56,602 nt of DNA from Acidobacteriota bacterium (GCA_018001935.1 JAGNHB010000037.1:1-56602); one strand, 5' to 3'. Positions 8,173-16,998 are shown, numbered from the stretch's first letter. Notes: generated by a model from the letters alone, not told the origin. Numbers and translations are program-made.

Positions 8173-9218
8173 GCGACAAATCGGAGTGCCCTTCGACGGA
8201 AACGCTGGCCGCCTTCGTGGACGGCTGCCTTCGCGGGCGGGAACGGCGGGCGGTGACGGGCCACCTGGCGGACTGCGGGCGCTGCCGGGAGGTGGTGAGC
8301 GAGACGGTCCGGTTTTCGGCGGAGGCGGCGGGGTCCCTGCCCTCGCCGGTCGTGGCCTTCCCGGGTGCGCGGCGGCGTTTCAACGCCCGCCGGGTCCTGG
8401 CGGCGGCCGCCCTCCTGGCCGGCGCGGCCTGGCTGGGCGTTCGCTGGTTCGGCCCCGGGACGGTTCCCGCACCCGTGACGCCGGCCCCCCTGGCCGCGGC
8501 GAAACCCGCGGCGCCGGACCTGAGTCATTCGGCCCTGCCTCCGGCCCTCCCTCCCACCCCCGGATCGTCCCCGGCGGAACGGGAACCGGCGGCGCCGGGG
8601 CCGGCGGGGTTTTACGCCGACACCCTGGCGCGGCTGGCGACGGGGCCCGCCGGGAAAACCGGGCCGGCACCCGAAACCGGCGAGCCGTCCGGCGCCGCGG
8701 GGTTCGCCTTCGGGGGGGGGATCACCCGAGAGCGCGCCGCCGCCCGGATCGGGGACGGCCTGGTGGACCTGGCCCTCGCCCGGCGGTCGGGGGCGACGGC
8801 GGCGGCGGGGCAGATCCGGGAGCGGCTCGAACCGGCGGTGTCCGTCCTGACGAATGCCGAATCGCTTCGGGAAGCCCTCTCGGCGCTGGTTGCGGAGAAG
8901 AGCCCCGCGCGGCTGGGCGCCCGGCTCGAGGCCGTCGGCCGTGCCCTCGGGCCGGCGGAAGAGCCCCTGTGCCGGCTGGGTTTCTGGGTCCGGGGAGGCC
9001 TCCTGGCCGTGGCGACCCGGGACCGGGTGTTCTTCGGGCCCGGCCTGCCGGTCTCGCTGGAGACGGGGGTGGTCATCCCCCGCCTCCCGCCGGGGGCGGT
9101 GAAGACGCTGGAAGCCATCCGGACGTCCCTGGAGGGCGGTTTTGAATCCGAGACCGACTGGCGTCGCCTGGAGAAGCAGCTGAAGGACCTGAGGCTGGTT
9201 GTCCAGGGGGGCAGCTGA
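8169..9218 (+). CDS. Transmembrane anti-sigma factor with zinc-binding domain
   Basis: The N-terminal domain carries the ZAS/zf-HC2 anti-sigma signature H-x3-C-x2-C (H32, C36, C39), with a further Cys at residue 7 or 20 as possible ligand. A single membrane helix lies at about residues 76-94 (RVLAAAALLAGAAWLGVRWF). A long Pro/Ala-rich extracytoplasmic linker follows, then a helical C-terminal domain of about 180 residues that I cannot assign. The length of 349 aa is well above a minimal anti-sigma factor, so the outer domain is probably the sensor. It overlaps the sigma gene by 4 bp. The expected role is to hold the sigma factor at the inner membrane until an envelope signal releases it. Confidence 0.8.
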   Translation: MSDKSECPSTETLAAFVDGCLRGRERRAVTGHLADCGRCREVVSETVRFSAEAAGSLPSPVVAFPGARRRFNARRVLAAAALLAGAAWLGVRWFGPGTVPAPVTPAPLAAAKPAAPDLSHSALPPALPPTPGSSPAEREPAAPGPAGFYADTLARLATGPAGKTGPAPETGEPSGAAGFAFGGGITRERAAARIGDGLVDLALARRSGATAAAGQIRERLEPAVSVLTNAESLREALSALVAEKSPARLGARLEAVGRALGPAEEPLCRLGFWVRGGLLAVATRDRVFFGPGLPVSLETGVVIPRLPPGAVKTLEAIRTSLEGGFESETDWRRLEKQLKDLRLVVQGGS

Positions 9219-9220
9219 TG

Positions 9221-9254
9221 GTAGGCTGTAGGCTATAGGCTGTAGGCTGTAGGC
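9221..9254. repeat. Heptanucleotide tandem repeat (GTAGGCT)
   Basis: Four to five head-to-tail copies of a 7-bp unit (GTAGGCT, one copy TATAGGC) begin three bases after the anti-sigma stop codon. The period and position resemble the short tandemly repeated repetitive sequences known from other bacteria. A different heptamer repeat lies at 9763-9795 in the same intergenic region. Confidence 0.8.
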
Positions 9255-9439
9255 CCTGCGAAGCAAGATCTTTGGCAAAATGCGCACGATTTGAGATCGT
9301 CGGTGGGCTCCCACCGCTTTCAGAGCGGGGAAACCCGATGCGGGGACGGAGGAGGGAATCCCGGCAGCGTCGTCCGGCATGCCCCGGGGCTAAAATGCCC
9401 CGTTTGTGCCGATCCGGGTCCGGAATCGACGGATCCGGT

Positions 9440-9536
9440 CTCTCGCAAAGGCGCCAGGACGCAAAGCCTCGCAAAGGAATCCCCCTTTTCCGCTTCCGGC
9501 TTTGCGAGGCTTGGCGTCTTTGCGCCTTTGCGAGAG
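9440..9536. repeat. Long inverted repeat of the TTTGCGCC family
   Basis: A 37-nt left arm (9440-9476) and a 37-nt right arm (9500-9536) match at 34 of 37 positions around a 23-nt loop, giving a very stable stem. Each arm contains repeated CGCAAAG/CTTTGCG phrases. Related pairs occur at 6650-6720 and 16309-16379. Confidence 0.85.
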
Positions 9537-9567
9537 GTAACAACCGCCTGTTTTTTTCTGGAGCGTC

Positions 9568-9800
9568 CGGATGATCCGTGTTCATCCGTGTTCATCCGTG
9601 GTTTCTCTCCGGTTTATCCGGGTTGGGACTTACAGCGACTTGGCGAGAGGCGATCCGGATCTGGATCTCGCCAAGGCGCAAAGCGCGCAAAGAAAGCCGG
9701 ATCGCCGGAATTGTGGCCTAAGGGTACGGAGGATCGCCTTTACCGGCTGAATTCCGAATTTAGATTCTGGATTCTGGATTCTGAATTCTGAATTCCTTCT
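9568..9800. repeat. Cluster of short-period intergenic repeats
   Basis: The region contains three decamer-type copies of TTCATCCGTG (about 9576-9602), a CGCCAAGGCGCAAAGCGC phrase (about 9668-9690) next to GATCCGGATC, and five ATTCTGR heptamers (9763-9795). There is no coding frame. Different repeat families are stacked within 230 bp, between the anti-sigma gene and the M48 peptidase. Confidence 0.75.
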
Positions 9801-9839
9801 TCGTGTGGTTCGGGTTACTTTATTGTGGGGATGGCAGAC

Positions 9840-11657
9840 ATGATGAAGACGGGAAGATACGTGCGATTTGCCTGGCTGCTCCTGCTGGGGGCCCTCGCCG
9901 CCGGGGCGTTGCGGGGCCAGGACGAGAGCCCCGACCAGTACGCGGGCTGGTGGGTCCAGCAGTTCGGGGTCGTGGACCCCGAGGCGGAACCCCTGGCCGC
10001 CCGCGCCGCCTCGGTCTTCACCCGGGTCTGTGCGGCGGCCGACCGGAAGTCCAACCGGCTGCCCCGCCTCGTGCTGATCCGGGGCGACGGCGACCCCTGC
10101 GTGGTGGCCCTGCCCGACGGCAGCATCGTCCTCACCCGGGGCGGGCTCCACCTCTGCTACCGGGACGTGACCCCGGAGCAGGGCGACGCCTGCCTCGCCT
10201 TCCTCCTGGGGCACGAGCTGGCCCACCTGGCCAAGGACGATTTCTGGCACCGCTCCGCCTTCATGGCCCTTCGGGAGGCCCCCGGGGACGCGGAGTCCCG
10301 GACGCGGCTGGTCCGGCTCCTGGCCGGCGCGGGGGGCGATTCCGCCCAGGCCCGGGACGGCCTCCGGGTGAAGGAGCTGCAGGCCGACGCCTACGGGATG
10401 CTCTACATGGCCATGGCGGGGTACGACCCGGCGGCGGTGATGACCCCGGGCTCCAGCTTCTTCGCCAAGTGGGCGGCCCAGGTCACCGAGCGCGCCCTGT
10501 TCGACGACCGGACTCACCCGCGGCCCGCCGACCGGGAAACCTTCCTGCGCAGCCAGCTCCAGGGCGTGGTCCGGGAACTGGACTTCTTCCACTTCGGGGT
10601 CCGCCTCTACCAGCTGGGGCGCTACCACGACGCCATCCTCTTCCTCCAGCGCTTTCTCCAGCGCTTCCCGAGCCGGGAGGTCTACAACGACCTGGGCCTG
10701 TGTCACTACCAGCTCGCCGTTCGGGCCCTGGCGCGGCAGGACGTCGACCTGGCGGCCCGGTTCCGCCTCCCCGTGCGGCTCGACCAGGCCACCCTGGCGG
10801 AACGGCTGCGGTTCCGGGCGCCGGCGGCCCCGGACGTCCGGGACTCCCCGGCGGTCACCGCCCACCTGGACCCGGCCATCCGGTACCTGGAGCAGGCCGT
10901 GCAGCTCGACCCCTGGCACGTTCCGGCCCGGGTGAACCTCTGCGCGGCGCTGGTCCTCCGTGGGCGCGCCGCCCGGGCCCTGGCCGCGGTGGAGGAGGCG
11001 CCCCCCGGGCTTTCCGCCGACGCGGACCTCCAGGTCGGCAAGGCGGTGGCGCTGTACCTCTACGGGCGGGAGAGCGGGATCGACACCGGCGACAACGCCG
11101 TCGCCCTCCTCAAGGCCGTCGCCGGACGTTTCCCCGGCCGGGCCGACGTCCCCTACAACCTGGGCACGATCCTGGCGGAGCGCGGCCGGGCAGCCTCGGC
11201 CCGGGAGGCCTGGGAGGCTTTCCTCCAGCTCGAGCCCCGGGGGCACTACGCCGCGGTGGTGCGCCGCCGGCTGGACCCGGAGGCGCCCGACGCCGCGCCC
11301 GCGGCCCGGAAGGCCACGGCCCCGCCGGCGTCCGCGGCCTTCCCGCCGGGGAAGATCACCCCCGCCGTGGAGAAGGCGCTCAAGGCCCTGGAACGGACCG
11401 CTTTCGACCTCGGGACCTTCTCCGGCGCCGTCTACCGCGGGAAGGGCGTCCGCGCCCTCGAGCTGGACTTCGTCCTGGAGCTCGTGGAGGGCGAGCTGCG
11501 GGAGAGGATGCCGGTGTCCCGGGCGCGGGAGACCTTCGGGGAGCCCGACGCGGTGGAGGAAACCCCCGCGGGGGCCCTCTGGCTCTACCCCGCCTTCGCC
11601 CTGGAGACGCGGGCGGACGAGGTGTTCGGCGTGGTGCGCTTCGCCGGGACCCCCTGA
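9840..11657 (+). CDS. Exported M48-family metallopeptidase with C-terminal TPR-like repeats
   Basis: A signal peptide or anchor (residues about 8-28, FAWLLLLGALAAGALRG) precedes a zinc peptidase domain. The HExxH motif is H125-ELAH-129 in the context GHELAHLAKDDFWH, and the third ligand is probably E179 in KELQADAYG, as in M48 (BepA/HtpX-like) enzymes. From about residue 245 onward there are helical repeats (YQLGRYHDAILFLQRFL, AIRYLEQAVQLDPWHVPAR, NLGTILAERGRAASAREAW) of TPR type, so the architecture resembles periplasmic BepA-like chaperone-proteases, with a longer tail. I used ATG 9840 because GGGGATGG lies 5 nt upstream; 9831 and 9843 are alternatives. Expected site: periplasm. It stands alone, with the promoter unseen in repeat-rich DNA. 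Confidence 0.85.
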   Translation: MMKTGRYVRFAWLLLLGALAAGALRGQDESPDQYAGWWVQQFGVVDPEAEPLAARAASVFTRVCAAADRKSNRLPRLVLIRGDGDPCVVALPDGSIVLTRGGLHLCYRDVTPEQGDACLAFLLGHELAHLAKDDFWHRSAFMALREAPGDAESRTRLVRLLAGAGGDSAQARDGLRVKELQADAYGMLYMAMAGYDPAAVMTPGSSFFAKWAAQVTERALFDDRTHPRPADRETFLRSQLQGVVRELDFFHFGVRLYQLGRYHDAILFLQRFLQRFPSREVYNDLGLCHYQLAVRALARQDVDLAARFRLPVRLDQATLAERLRFRAPAAPDVRDSPAVTAHLDPAIRYLEQAVQLDPWHVPARVNLCAALVLRGRAARALAAVEEAPPGLSADADLQVGKAVALYLYGRESGIDTGDNAVALLKAVAGRFPGRADVPYNLGTILAERGRAASAREAWEAFLQLEPRGHYAAVVRRRLDPEAPDAAPAARKATAPPASAAFPPGKITPAVEKALKALERTAFDLGTFSGAVYRGKGVRALELDFVLELVEGELRERMPVSRARETFGEPDAVEETPAGALWLYPAFALETRADEVFGVVRFAGTP

Positions 11658-11743
11658 TCTCCGCCCCCCGGGCACGCACCGGGGAACTCCGGTCTGCAGC
11701 CTCTGCGTATTCTGCCGATTCCGTGGTTCCAGTGATTCCACCG

Positions 11744-11772
11744 TTGCGGCCGCCGGGGGCCCGGGATACAAT
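11744..11772 (+). promoter_or_regulatory. Putative promoter of the propeller/phosphatase operon
   Basis: TTGCGG (11744-11749) and TACAAT (11767-11772) are separated by 17 nt, 31 nt before the ATG at 11803. The -10 box matches 5 of 6 bases; the -35 box is weaker. Confidence 0.45.
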
Positions 11773-11802
11773 CGTCCCAAGACGGTATCCGCGGGAGGTC
11801 GT

Positions 11803-13404
11803 ATGCGACGCAAACCGGCCGTGGCGATCCTGCTGCTCGTGCCGACCCTGGCCCTTTCCGCCGCCGCGGCGGGTGCGGGAAAAGGGCCCGTTCCCTCCCC
11901 GCCCGCCCCCTGCGCGGCGGGGCAGGGGAAGGGTTGCCCCCGGCCCCCGGCCACCTTCAACGCGTCCCTCATGGGAGACCTCGACGGCAACGGGCGCTTC
12001 GACGTCGTGGACCTCCTGGTCCTCCTGCACACCCTCGGGGGCAACTTCACCGCGGGGACCCCGCCGTGCGCTCTCCCCGACGGCGGCGACTGGGACGGCT
12101 CGGGCTCCCTGGGCCCCGGGGACGCCGCGGTGGAGGCCCTCCGGCTGGCCGGGCGCGAACGCGCCGCGCTCTGCGAGGACCCGCAGCCCCCCGTCGTCAC
12201 CGATCTCGCGGTGTACCCGGCGCCCGCCCTTCCCGAGCCCGCCCCCCGGGCCCCCTTCCGGGACCCCGTCTTCGGTTTCTGTACGGTGCGGGTCACCGAC
12301 CGGGCCGCCGACCTGGACGCCGGCGACACCGCGGGGGGGCTCAAGAACGAGTACTCCCGCGTCCAGTCCTTCAACGCCGACGAGAGCCGGATCCTGGTGC
12401 GGACCACCGCCGGGACCTGGTACCTCTACGACGCCCGGACGCTCCGGCGGGTCAAGCGGGTGGAACTGCCCGGGGTCGACCCCCGCTGGGACGCGGCGGA
12501 CCCCGACGTCCTCTACAGCTGCGAGGGCACGTGCCTGAACCGTTTGAACGTCCGGACGGGGCAGGTGTCCCTCGTGCACGACTTCGCCGCCGACTTTGCC
12601 GGGCAGGACGTCCAGACCGTCTGGACCCGGTACGAGGGGAGCCCCTCCCGGGACGGCCGCTACTGGGGGCTGATGGCGGAAAACGGCAACTGGGAGGCGG
12701 TGGCCCTCCTGGTCTACGACCGGCAGGCGGACGCGGTCACCGCCGTGCGCAGCCTCCCGGCGGGCTTTGACGCCGACAACGTCAGCATCAGCCCCCTGGG
12801 CAACTACGTCGTGGCCTATCTCGAGCCCGACTGCCCCGGGGGGCAGACCGGGACCTACGCGTCGCCGTGCGGCTTCATGGTCTACAACCGCGCCCTGACC
12901 CAGGGGAGCGGGCCGATCCCCGTGGCCGGGCACGGGGACTTCGCCCTGGACGCCCAGGGGCGGGAGGTCTTCGTCTACCAGGACACGCGCACCGACCACC
13001 TGGCCATGCTGGACCTGGGCACGGGGGCGGTGACGGACCTGCACCCCATCGACTTCAGCCACACGCCCCTGGGGTTCCACGTTTCCGGGCGGGCTTTCGA
13101 TCGCCCGGGGTGGGTGGTGGTCTCCACCTCCTCGGGGGGGTACCCCACGGCGTTCACCTGGATGGACGACGTGGTCTTCGCCATGGAGCTGGCGGCCGGC
13201 GGGCGCGTGGTGCGGCTGGCGCACACCCGCTCGCGGGTGGACCCGGCCCAGGAGCACGACTACTGGGCCGAGCCCCAGGCCTCGGTCAACCGGAACTTCA
13301 CCCGGGTCCTCTTCACCACCAACTGGGGGCGCTCCGGGACCGACCAGGTGGAGATGTTCCTCCTCGAGCTGCCGGAGGACTGGCCTTTGCGGGTGGCGCA
13401 GTGA
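11803..13404 (+). CDS. Secreted beta-propeller-like protein with N-terminal dockerin/EF-hand module
   Basis: The ATG at 11803 has GGGAGG 3 nt upstream region and begins a signal peptide (MRRKPAVAILLLVPTLALSAAA). Residues 58-70 (GDLDGNGRFDVVD) form a calcium-binding loop of the type-I dockerin/EF-hand type. A second half-repeat, DWDGSGSLGPGDAAVEAL, follows near residue 100, so the pair is a full dockerin-like module. Residues about 125-530 contain repeated Asp- and Trp-containing blades (YSRVQSFNADESRILV, TWYLYDARTLRRV, ISPLGNYVVAYLE) similar to WD40-like/PD40 or oligogalacturonide-lyase propellers. No catalytic site is recognised. The stop codon is 14 bp from the SpoIIE-type gene, indicating one operon. 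Likely extracellular or cell-surface. Confidence 0.75.
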   Translation: MRRKPAVAILLLVPTLALSAAAAGAGKGPVPSPPAPCAAGQGKGCPRPPATFNASLMGDLDGNGRFDVVDLLVLLHTLGGNFTAGTPPCALPDGGDWDGSGSLGPGDAAVEALRLAGRERAALCEDPQPPVVTDLAVYPAPALPEPAPRAPFRDPVFGFCTVRVTDRAADLDAGDTAGGLKNEYSRVQSFNADESRILVRTTAGTWYLYDARTLRRVKRVELPGVDPRWDAADPDVLYSCEGTCLNRLNVRTGQVSLVHDFAADFAGQDVQTVWTRYEGSPSRDGRYWGLMAENGNWEAVALLVYDRQADAVTAVRSLPAGFDADNVSISPLGNYVVAYLEPDCPGGQTGTYASPCGFMVYNRALTQGSGPIPVAGHGDFALDAQGREVFVYQDTRTDHLAMLDLGTGAVTDLHPIDFSHTPLGFHVSGRAFDRPGWVVVSTSSGGYPTAFTWMDDVVFAMELAAGGRVVRLAHTRSRVDPAQEHDYWAEPQASVNRNFTRVLFTTNWGRSGTDQVEMFLLELPEDWPLRVAQ

Positions 13405-13418
13405 GGGGGGAAGGCAGG

Positions 13419-16130
13419 ATGGACAGACGACGAACGATACTCTGCCTGCTGCTCGCGCTGGCCGTCGTCTACCACGCCCTGATCATCGGCCAGATCTTCT
13501 TCTCCGAACGCTTCATGGCCGAGACCCTGTCGGGCGTGATGCCGATCTACAGCGGCGGGGGCGTCATCGTGTCCGCGGTTCGGGACATGCGCTTCTTCGG
13601 GGACGCGGACGCGTCCGCCGGCTCGCCGGTCCGGGTCGGCGACCGGGTCGTCCGGGTATCCGCCTCCCTGCCCGCCGATTTGGCCGGCCTCACCCCCTAC
13701 CGGACCCTGGCCGAGTACCAGGCGGACCTCTCCGCCTGGGTCCGCGGGCAGCCGCTGTTCATGGTGGTGGACCGCGAGGACGGCCCCTCCCCCGGCCGGC
13801 GCCTGCTCCGGCTCCCGTCCGTGCCCGAGGCGGCATTCGGCTGGCGGGCGAGGCTGGGGGTCTTCCTGATCTTCGAGCTGGTCCCCCTGGGCTTCATGTT
13901 CGCGGCCTTCCTCTTCGGTTTTCAGCAGGCGGGCAACCCCCACGCCTGGCTGGCCTGCCTGATCTTCTACACCGTGCCCGCGTTCATCTTCTTCACCTTC
14001 AGCACGCTCCCCCCGGCGTGGATGGCCTTCGCCCTCGTCTACCGCCACCTCGTGTCCATCTTCCCCTTCTACCTGATGCTCCGGTTCTTCTTCGAGTTCC
14101 CCGAGCCCTCCCCCCTGCACCGGCGGCTTCCCTTCATCCTTCCGACGATCCTGGGCCTGAGCCTGGCCTACGGGCTCTCCCGCGTCGTGTTCGTCCTGGA
14201 GTTCACGGGAATGCGCCTCGACCCGGCCTGGTCGGCGTTCCTTTCCAATTTCCAGGTGGTGATGTTCCGCTTCTTCCTGCTCACGCCCTTCCTCGGCCTC
14301 CTCTCCCTGACCCTCAACACCTTCCGGGCCTCGGGCCGGACGGAGCGGCGGCGGATGGCGGTGCTGTGGGCCGGGTCCCTGGTGTCCCTGGGGGCCTTCC
14401 TCTCCAGCACCGTCACGCGCTACTTCTTCAACCGCACCCCCTCGCTGGCCATGACGGCCGTGGTCATCCTCCTCATGGGGATGATGCCCCTCGCCTTCCT
14501 CTACGCGGCCCTGCGGCACCGCCTCCTCGGGATCCGCCTGATCCTGCGGGGGGGGATCCGGCACCTGCTGGCATCCCGGGGGTTCCTCCTGCTGGAGAGC
14601 GCCGTCCTCTTCGCCCTCTTCACGTTCTATGTCGGGCCGGCGGCGGAGCGGCTCCTTCCGGGGGCCGACCGGCGGCTCGTCCACGCGGCCTTCCTCACGG
14701 CCGTCCTCGCGGTCACCTTCGGGTTGAACCGGCTCAACCCCTGGATCCTCAACCGGATCGACCGGAAGTTCTTCCGGGAGGCCTGCAACGTCCGGAAGAT
14801 CTTCGCGGACCTGGGCAGGGCCATCCGCGCCATGGCACACCACCCCGAGCGGCTCCCCGCGGTGGTGGCGGACACCGTGCGCGACGCCCTTCACGTGGAA
14901 GACGTTCGGGTCTGCCTCGTGGCGGTGGACCCCCGGGGGGCGACCGACGTCGCGCCCGGGAACCGGCCGGGGACGTGGCGCTGCGTGTACTGCACCGCAG
15001 CCGGCGGCGGGGCCTGGCCGGACGAGGGGGAAGCGCCCGGGATGGCGGGGGACGGGGACCTTTCCCAACGGCTCCTGCCGCAGCCGGGGGCCCCGGAAAT
15101 CCTTGACGTGCCCGCCGTGCCGCCCGACGGGCGGTCCCCGGTCGCCGGCCCCGGCATCGCCGGGGCGGACGAGGCGGAGGCGCGCCTGGCGAGGCTCGGG
15201 GTTCGCCTGCTGGTGCCGCTCCCGGGGCCCGCGGGGTTGGTGGGTGTCCTGGCCCTGGGGGAGAAACAGTCCGAGGAGCCCTACACCCGGGAGGACCGGG
15301 AACTCCTGTCCACCGTGGGCGAACAGGCTGGCCTGGCCCTGGACTACGCCCGCCTGATGCGCGACGCCCTGGAGCGGGAGCGCCTTCAGCGGGAGCTGGA
15401 GATCGCCCGGGACGTCCAGGAGCGGCTCTTCCCCCAGGTCCTCCCCCCCATGGCCCGCCTGGCGTACACGGGGGCCTGCCGGCCCGCGGGGGGCGTGGGG
15501 GGCGACTACTTCGACTTCGTCTTCCTGGGGGAGGGCCGGCTGGGTCTGGCCCTGGGGGACGTGTCGGGGAAGGGGATCTCCGCCGCCCTCCTGATGGCCG
15601 GGCTGCAGGGGATGCTGAGGGTTTCGGCGCCGCTCCGGGGCGACGCGGTGGAGCGGCTCCTGGGCGAACTCAACGCCGCCCTCGCCGAGTCCACGTCCGG
15701 CGAGCGTTTCGCCACGTTCTTCTACGCGGTGTGGGACGACGGCGGCCGCAGCCTGCGCTACGTCAACGCCGGCCACAACCCGCCCTTCCGCCTGCGCGCC
15801 GGCGGGGGGGAGCCGGAGTTTCTCGAGGCGGGGGGGACCCTCCTCGGCGCTTTCCCCGACGCGGCCTTCGAGCGCGGCGAGTTGCGCCTGGGGGCCGGGG
15901 ACCTGCTGGTCCTCTACTCCGACGGGGTCACCGAGGCCCTCGACCCCGCCGGGGAGGAGTACGGCGTGGACCGGCTCGTGGAGGCCTTCCGGCGCCGGGA
16001 CGGGCTCCCGGTGGAGCAGGCGGTCCGCGAGGTCCTGGACGAGGTGAGCGCCTTCGCCGCGGGCGCCCCCCCGCGCGACGACATGACCCTCGTCGCGGCG
16101 CGCTGCGGGGAAGGGCTGCAGGCGCTTTAG
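13419..16130 (+). CDS. Membrane PP2C-type (SpoIIE) phosphatase with PDZ-like, multi-TM and GAF regions
   Basis: The 903-aa protein has an N-terminal membrane helix and a periplasmic segment of about 100 residues resembling a PDZ fold (VRVGDRVVRVSASLPADLAG). About seven or eight membrane helices follow (residues 145-430), then a GAF-like domain (about 450-650). The C-terminal phosphatase domain carries the SpoIIE/RsbU metal motifs GGDYFDF (D696), GDVSGKG (D714), NAGHNP, LYSDGVTEA and the terminal DDMT (D887-D888). Such proteins dephosphorylate STAS-domain anti-anti-sigma proteins and so release sigma factors. ATG 13419 follows GGGGGGAAGG. It is 14 bp behind the dockerin/propeller gene. A STAS protein at 43572-43862 is a conceivable, unproven substrate. 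Confidence 0.85.
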   Translation: MDRRRTILCLLLALAVVYHALIIGQIFFSERFMAETLSGVMPIYSGGGVIVSAVRDMRFFGDADASAGSPVRVGDRVVRVSASLPADLAGLTPYRTLAEYQADLSAWVRGQPLFMVVDREDGPSPGRRLLRLPSVPEAAFGWRARLGVFLIFELVPLGFMFAAFLFGFQQAGNPHAWLACLIFYTVPAFIFFTFSTLPPAWMAFALVYRHLVSIFPFYLMLRFFFEFPEPSPLHRRLPFILPTILGLSLAYGLSRVVFVLEFTGMRLDPAWSAFLSNFQVVMFRFFLLTPFLGLLSLTLNTFRASGRTERRRMAVLWAGSLVSLGAFLSSTVTRYFFNRTPSLAMTAVVILLMGMMPLAFLYAALRHRLLGIRLILRGGIRHLLASRGFLLLESAVLFALFTFYVGPAAERLLPGADRRLVHAAFLTAVLAVTFGLNRLNPWILNRIDRKFFREACNVRKIFADLGRAIRAMAHHPERLPAVVADTVRDALHVEDVRVCLVAVDPRGATDVAPGNRPGTWRCVYCTAAGGGAWPDEGEAPGMAGDGDLSQRLLPQPGAPEILDVPAVPPDGRSPVAGPGIAGADEAEARLARLGVRLLVPLPGPAGLVGVLALGEKQSEEPYTREDRELLSTVGEQAGLALDYARLMRDALERERLQRELEIARDVQERLFPQVLPPMARLAYTGACRPAGGVGGDYFDFVFLGEGRLGLALGDVSGKGISAALLMAGLQGMLRVSAPLRGDAVERLLGELNAALAESTSGERFATFFYAVWDDGGRSLRYVNAGHNPPFRLRAGGGEPEFLEAGGTLLGAFPDAAFERGELRLGAGDLLVLYSDGVTEALDPAGEEYGVDRLVEAFRRRDGLPVEQAVREVLDEVSAFAAGAPPRDDMTLVAARCGEGLQAL

Positions 16131-16308
16131 CGACCGCGTTTTTACCAACATGTTGTCGTTTCCGATTGCCTTCCAGGCCACTTTACCGGGCGAGGTCCCG
16201 GAGAAAGCCCAGGCGCTTCAACCTAAAATCGTTGTCAAATCGTGAAAAATCGGGATCGATCGCTCGAAACGTCGGCCGGGAGAAGGATCTGCGGCCCGTG
16301 CGGTCTTC

Positions 16309-16379
16309 CTTTGCGAGCTTTGCGCCTTGGCGAGAGACGATCCGGATCCGGACCTCGCAAAGGCGCCAAGCTCGCAAAG
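16309..16379. repeat. Inverted repeat of the TTTGCGCC family with GATCCGGATC centre
   Basis: Arms of 26 nt (16309-16334, 16354-16379) match at 24 of 26 positions. The loop contains GATCCGGATCCGGA, the same centre found beside related arms near 6690 and 9650, which points to one repeat family with a conserved core. Confidence 0.8.
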
Positions 16380-16484
16380 CCGGAACCGGAGAAGGGGTTC
16401 CCTTTGCGAGGCTTGGCATCCTGGCGGCTTTGAGAGCTTCAGGAGCACGGAACGCCTTTTCGGAAGGGCCCTTGGGTTGGCAGG

Positions 16485-16560
16485 GCCGCGCCGCTCCGGC
16501 AGCCTGCGCGGCGCGGTCAAAGCGGCGCTCCGGCAGCCTTCGCGCCGCACTCCGCAGGAC
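16485..16560. repeat. GC-rich dispersed repeat (GCGGCGCTCCGGCAGCC)
   Basis: Contains two partial copies of CGGCGCTCCGGCAGCC and the phrase GCGCCGCACTCC. A close relative lies at about 32099-32180 upstream of the second ECF sigma gene. Function is unknown. Confidence 0.6.
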
Positions 16561-16801
16561 GGCGGGCCGGGGGCCGTCGACCGGCGAGGACGATTGACCT
16601 GAACCCCGCCAGGGGCCCCCTGTTCTGTGGTGTCTTCGTGATGGGTCATTTCAAGGGGCTCTTGAAACAACGCCCACGGATCTCCTATCCCGAAGGGATA
16701 GAAGAGATTAGCCGGTGGGAGTTCCCCCGGAGGGGCGAACTCCCACCGGTCGGAGCCCGCTAAACCCGCCGCACCCCGGAGGGGTGCCGGAAATCCGCGT
16801 T

Positions 16802-16903
16802 TGACGGGTTCGCAAAAAGTCGGAAGACGGACCGGAAAGTGTCTGTAAAGCCTTTGTTTGAGCCATCACCCGGAGGGTGATGGTACTTATTGCGACCGCG
16901 TCA
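16802..16903 (+). mobile_element. 102-bp MITE-like element, copy 1
   Basis: The element is bounded by imperfect 14-bp terminal inverted repeats, TGACGGGTTCGCAA at the left and TTGCGACCGCGTCA at the right (12 of 14 pair). Internally it carries the hairpin CATCACCCGGAGGGTGATG. A second copy of identical length lies in opposite orientation at 48433-48534 and a degenerate one at about 45686-45768. It has no coding capacity, as expected for a non-autonomous element. The transposase family is unknown. Confidence 0.7.
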
Positions 16904-16941
16904 TCTTTGTCGCGGGGGCGGTGGGGTCGCCGTCCAACCGA

Positions 16942-16998
16942 CCAGAAACCACATTTCGCAACCGATTCTCTCCAAATCGGTTGCGAAATTGTTTCTGG
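16942..16998. repeat. Long hairpin just right of the MITE-like element
   Basis: CCAGAAAC (16942-16949) pairs with GTTTCTGG (16991-16998), and inside it ATTTCGCAACCGATT pairs with AATCGGTTGCGAAAT around a short CTCTCCA loop. The TTTCGCAACC phrase recurs at about 51730-51740 inside another TIR-bounded segment. Confidence 0.7.

Noticed and set aside
9630..12407. A 925-codon open frame antisense to the M48 gene
   Set aside because: It is a mirror of the high-GC codon pattern of the M48 peptidase and propeller genes and has no domains.
13260..16181. A 973-codon open frame antisense to the phosphatase operon
   Set aside because: It is a GC-rich shadow of clear domains on the other strand, with His/Glu/Gly/Arg-biased composition and no recognisable motifs.
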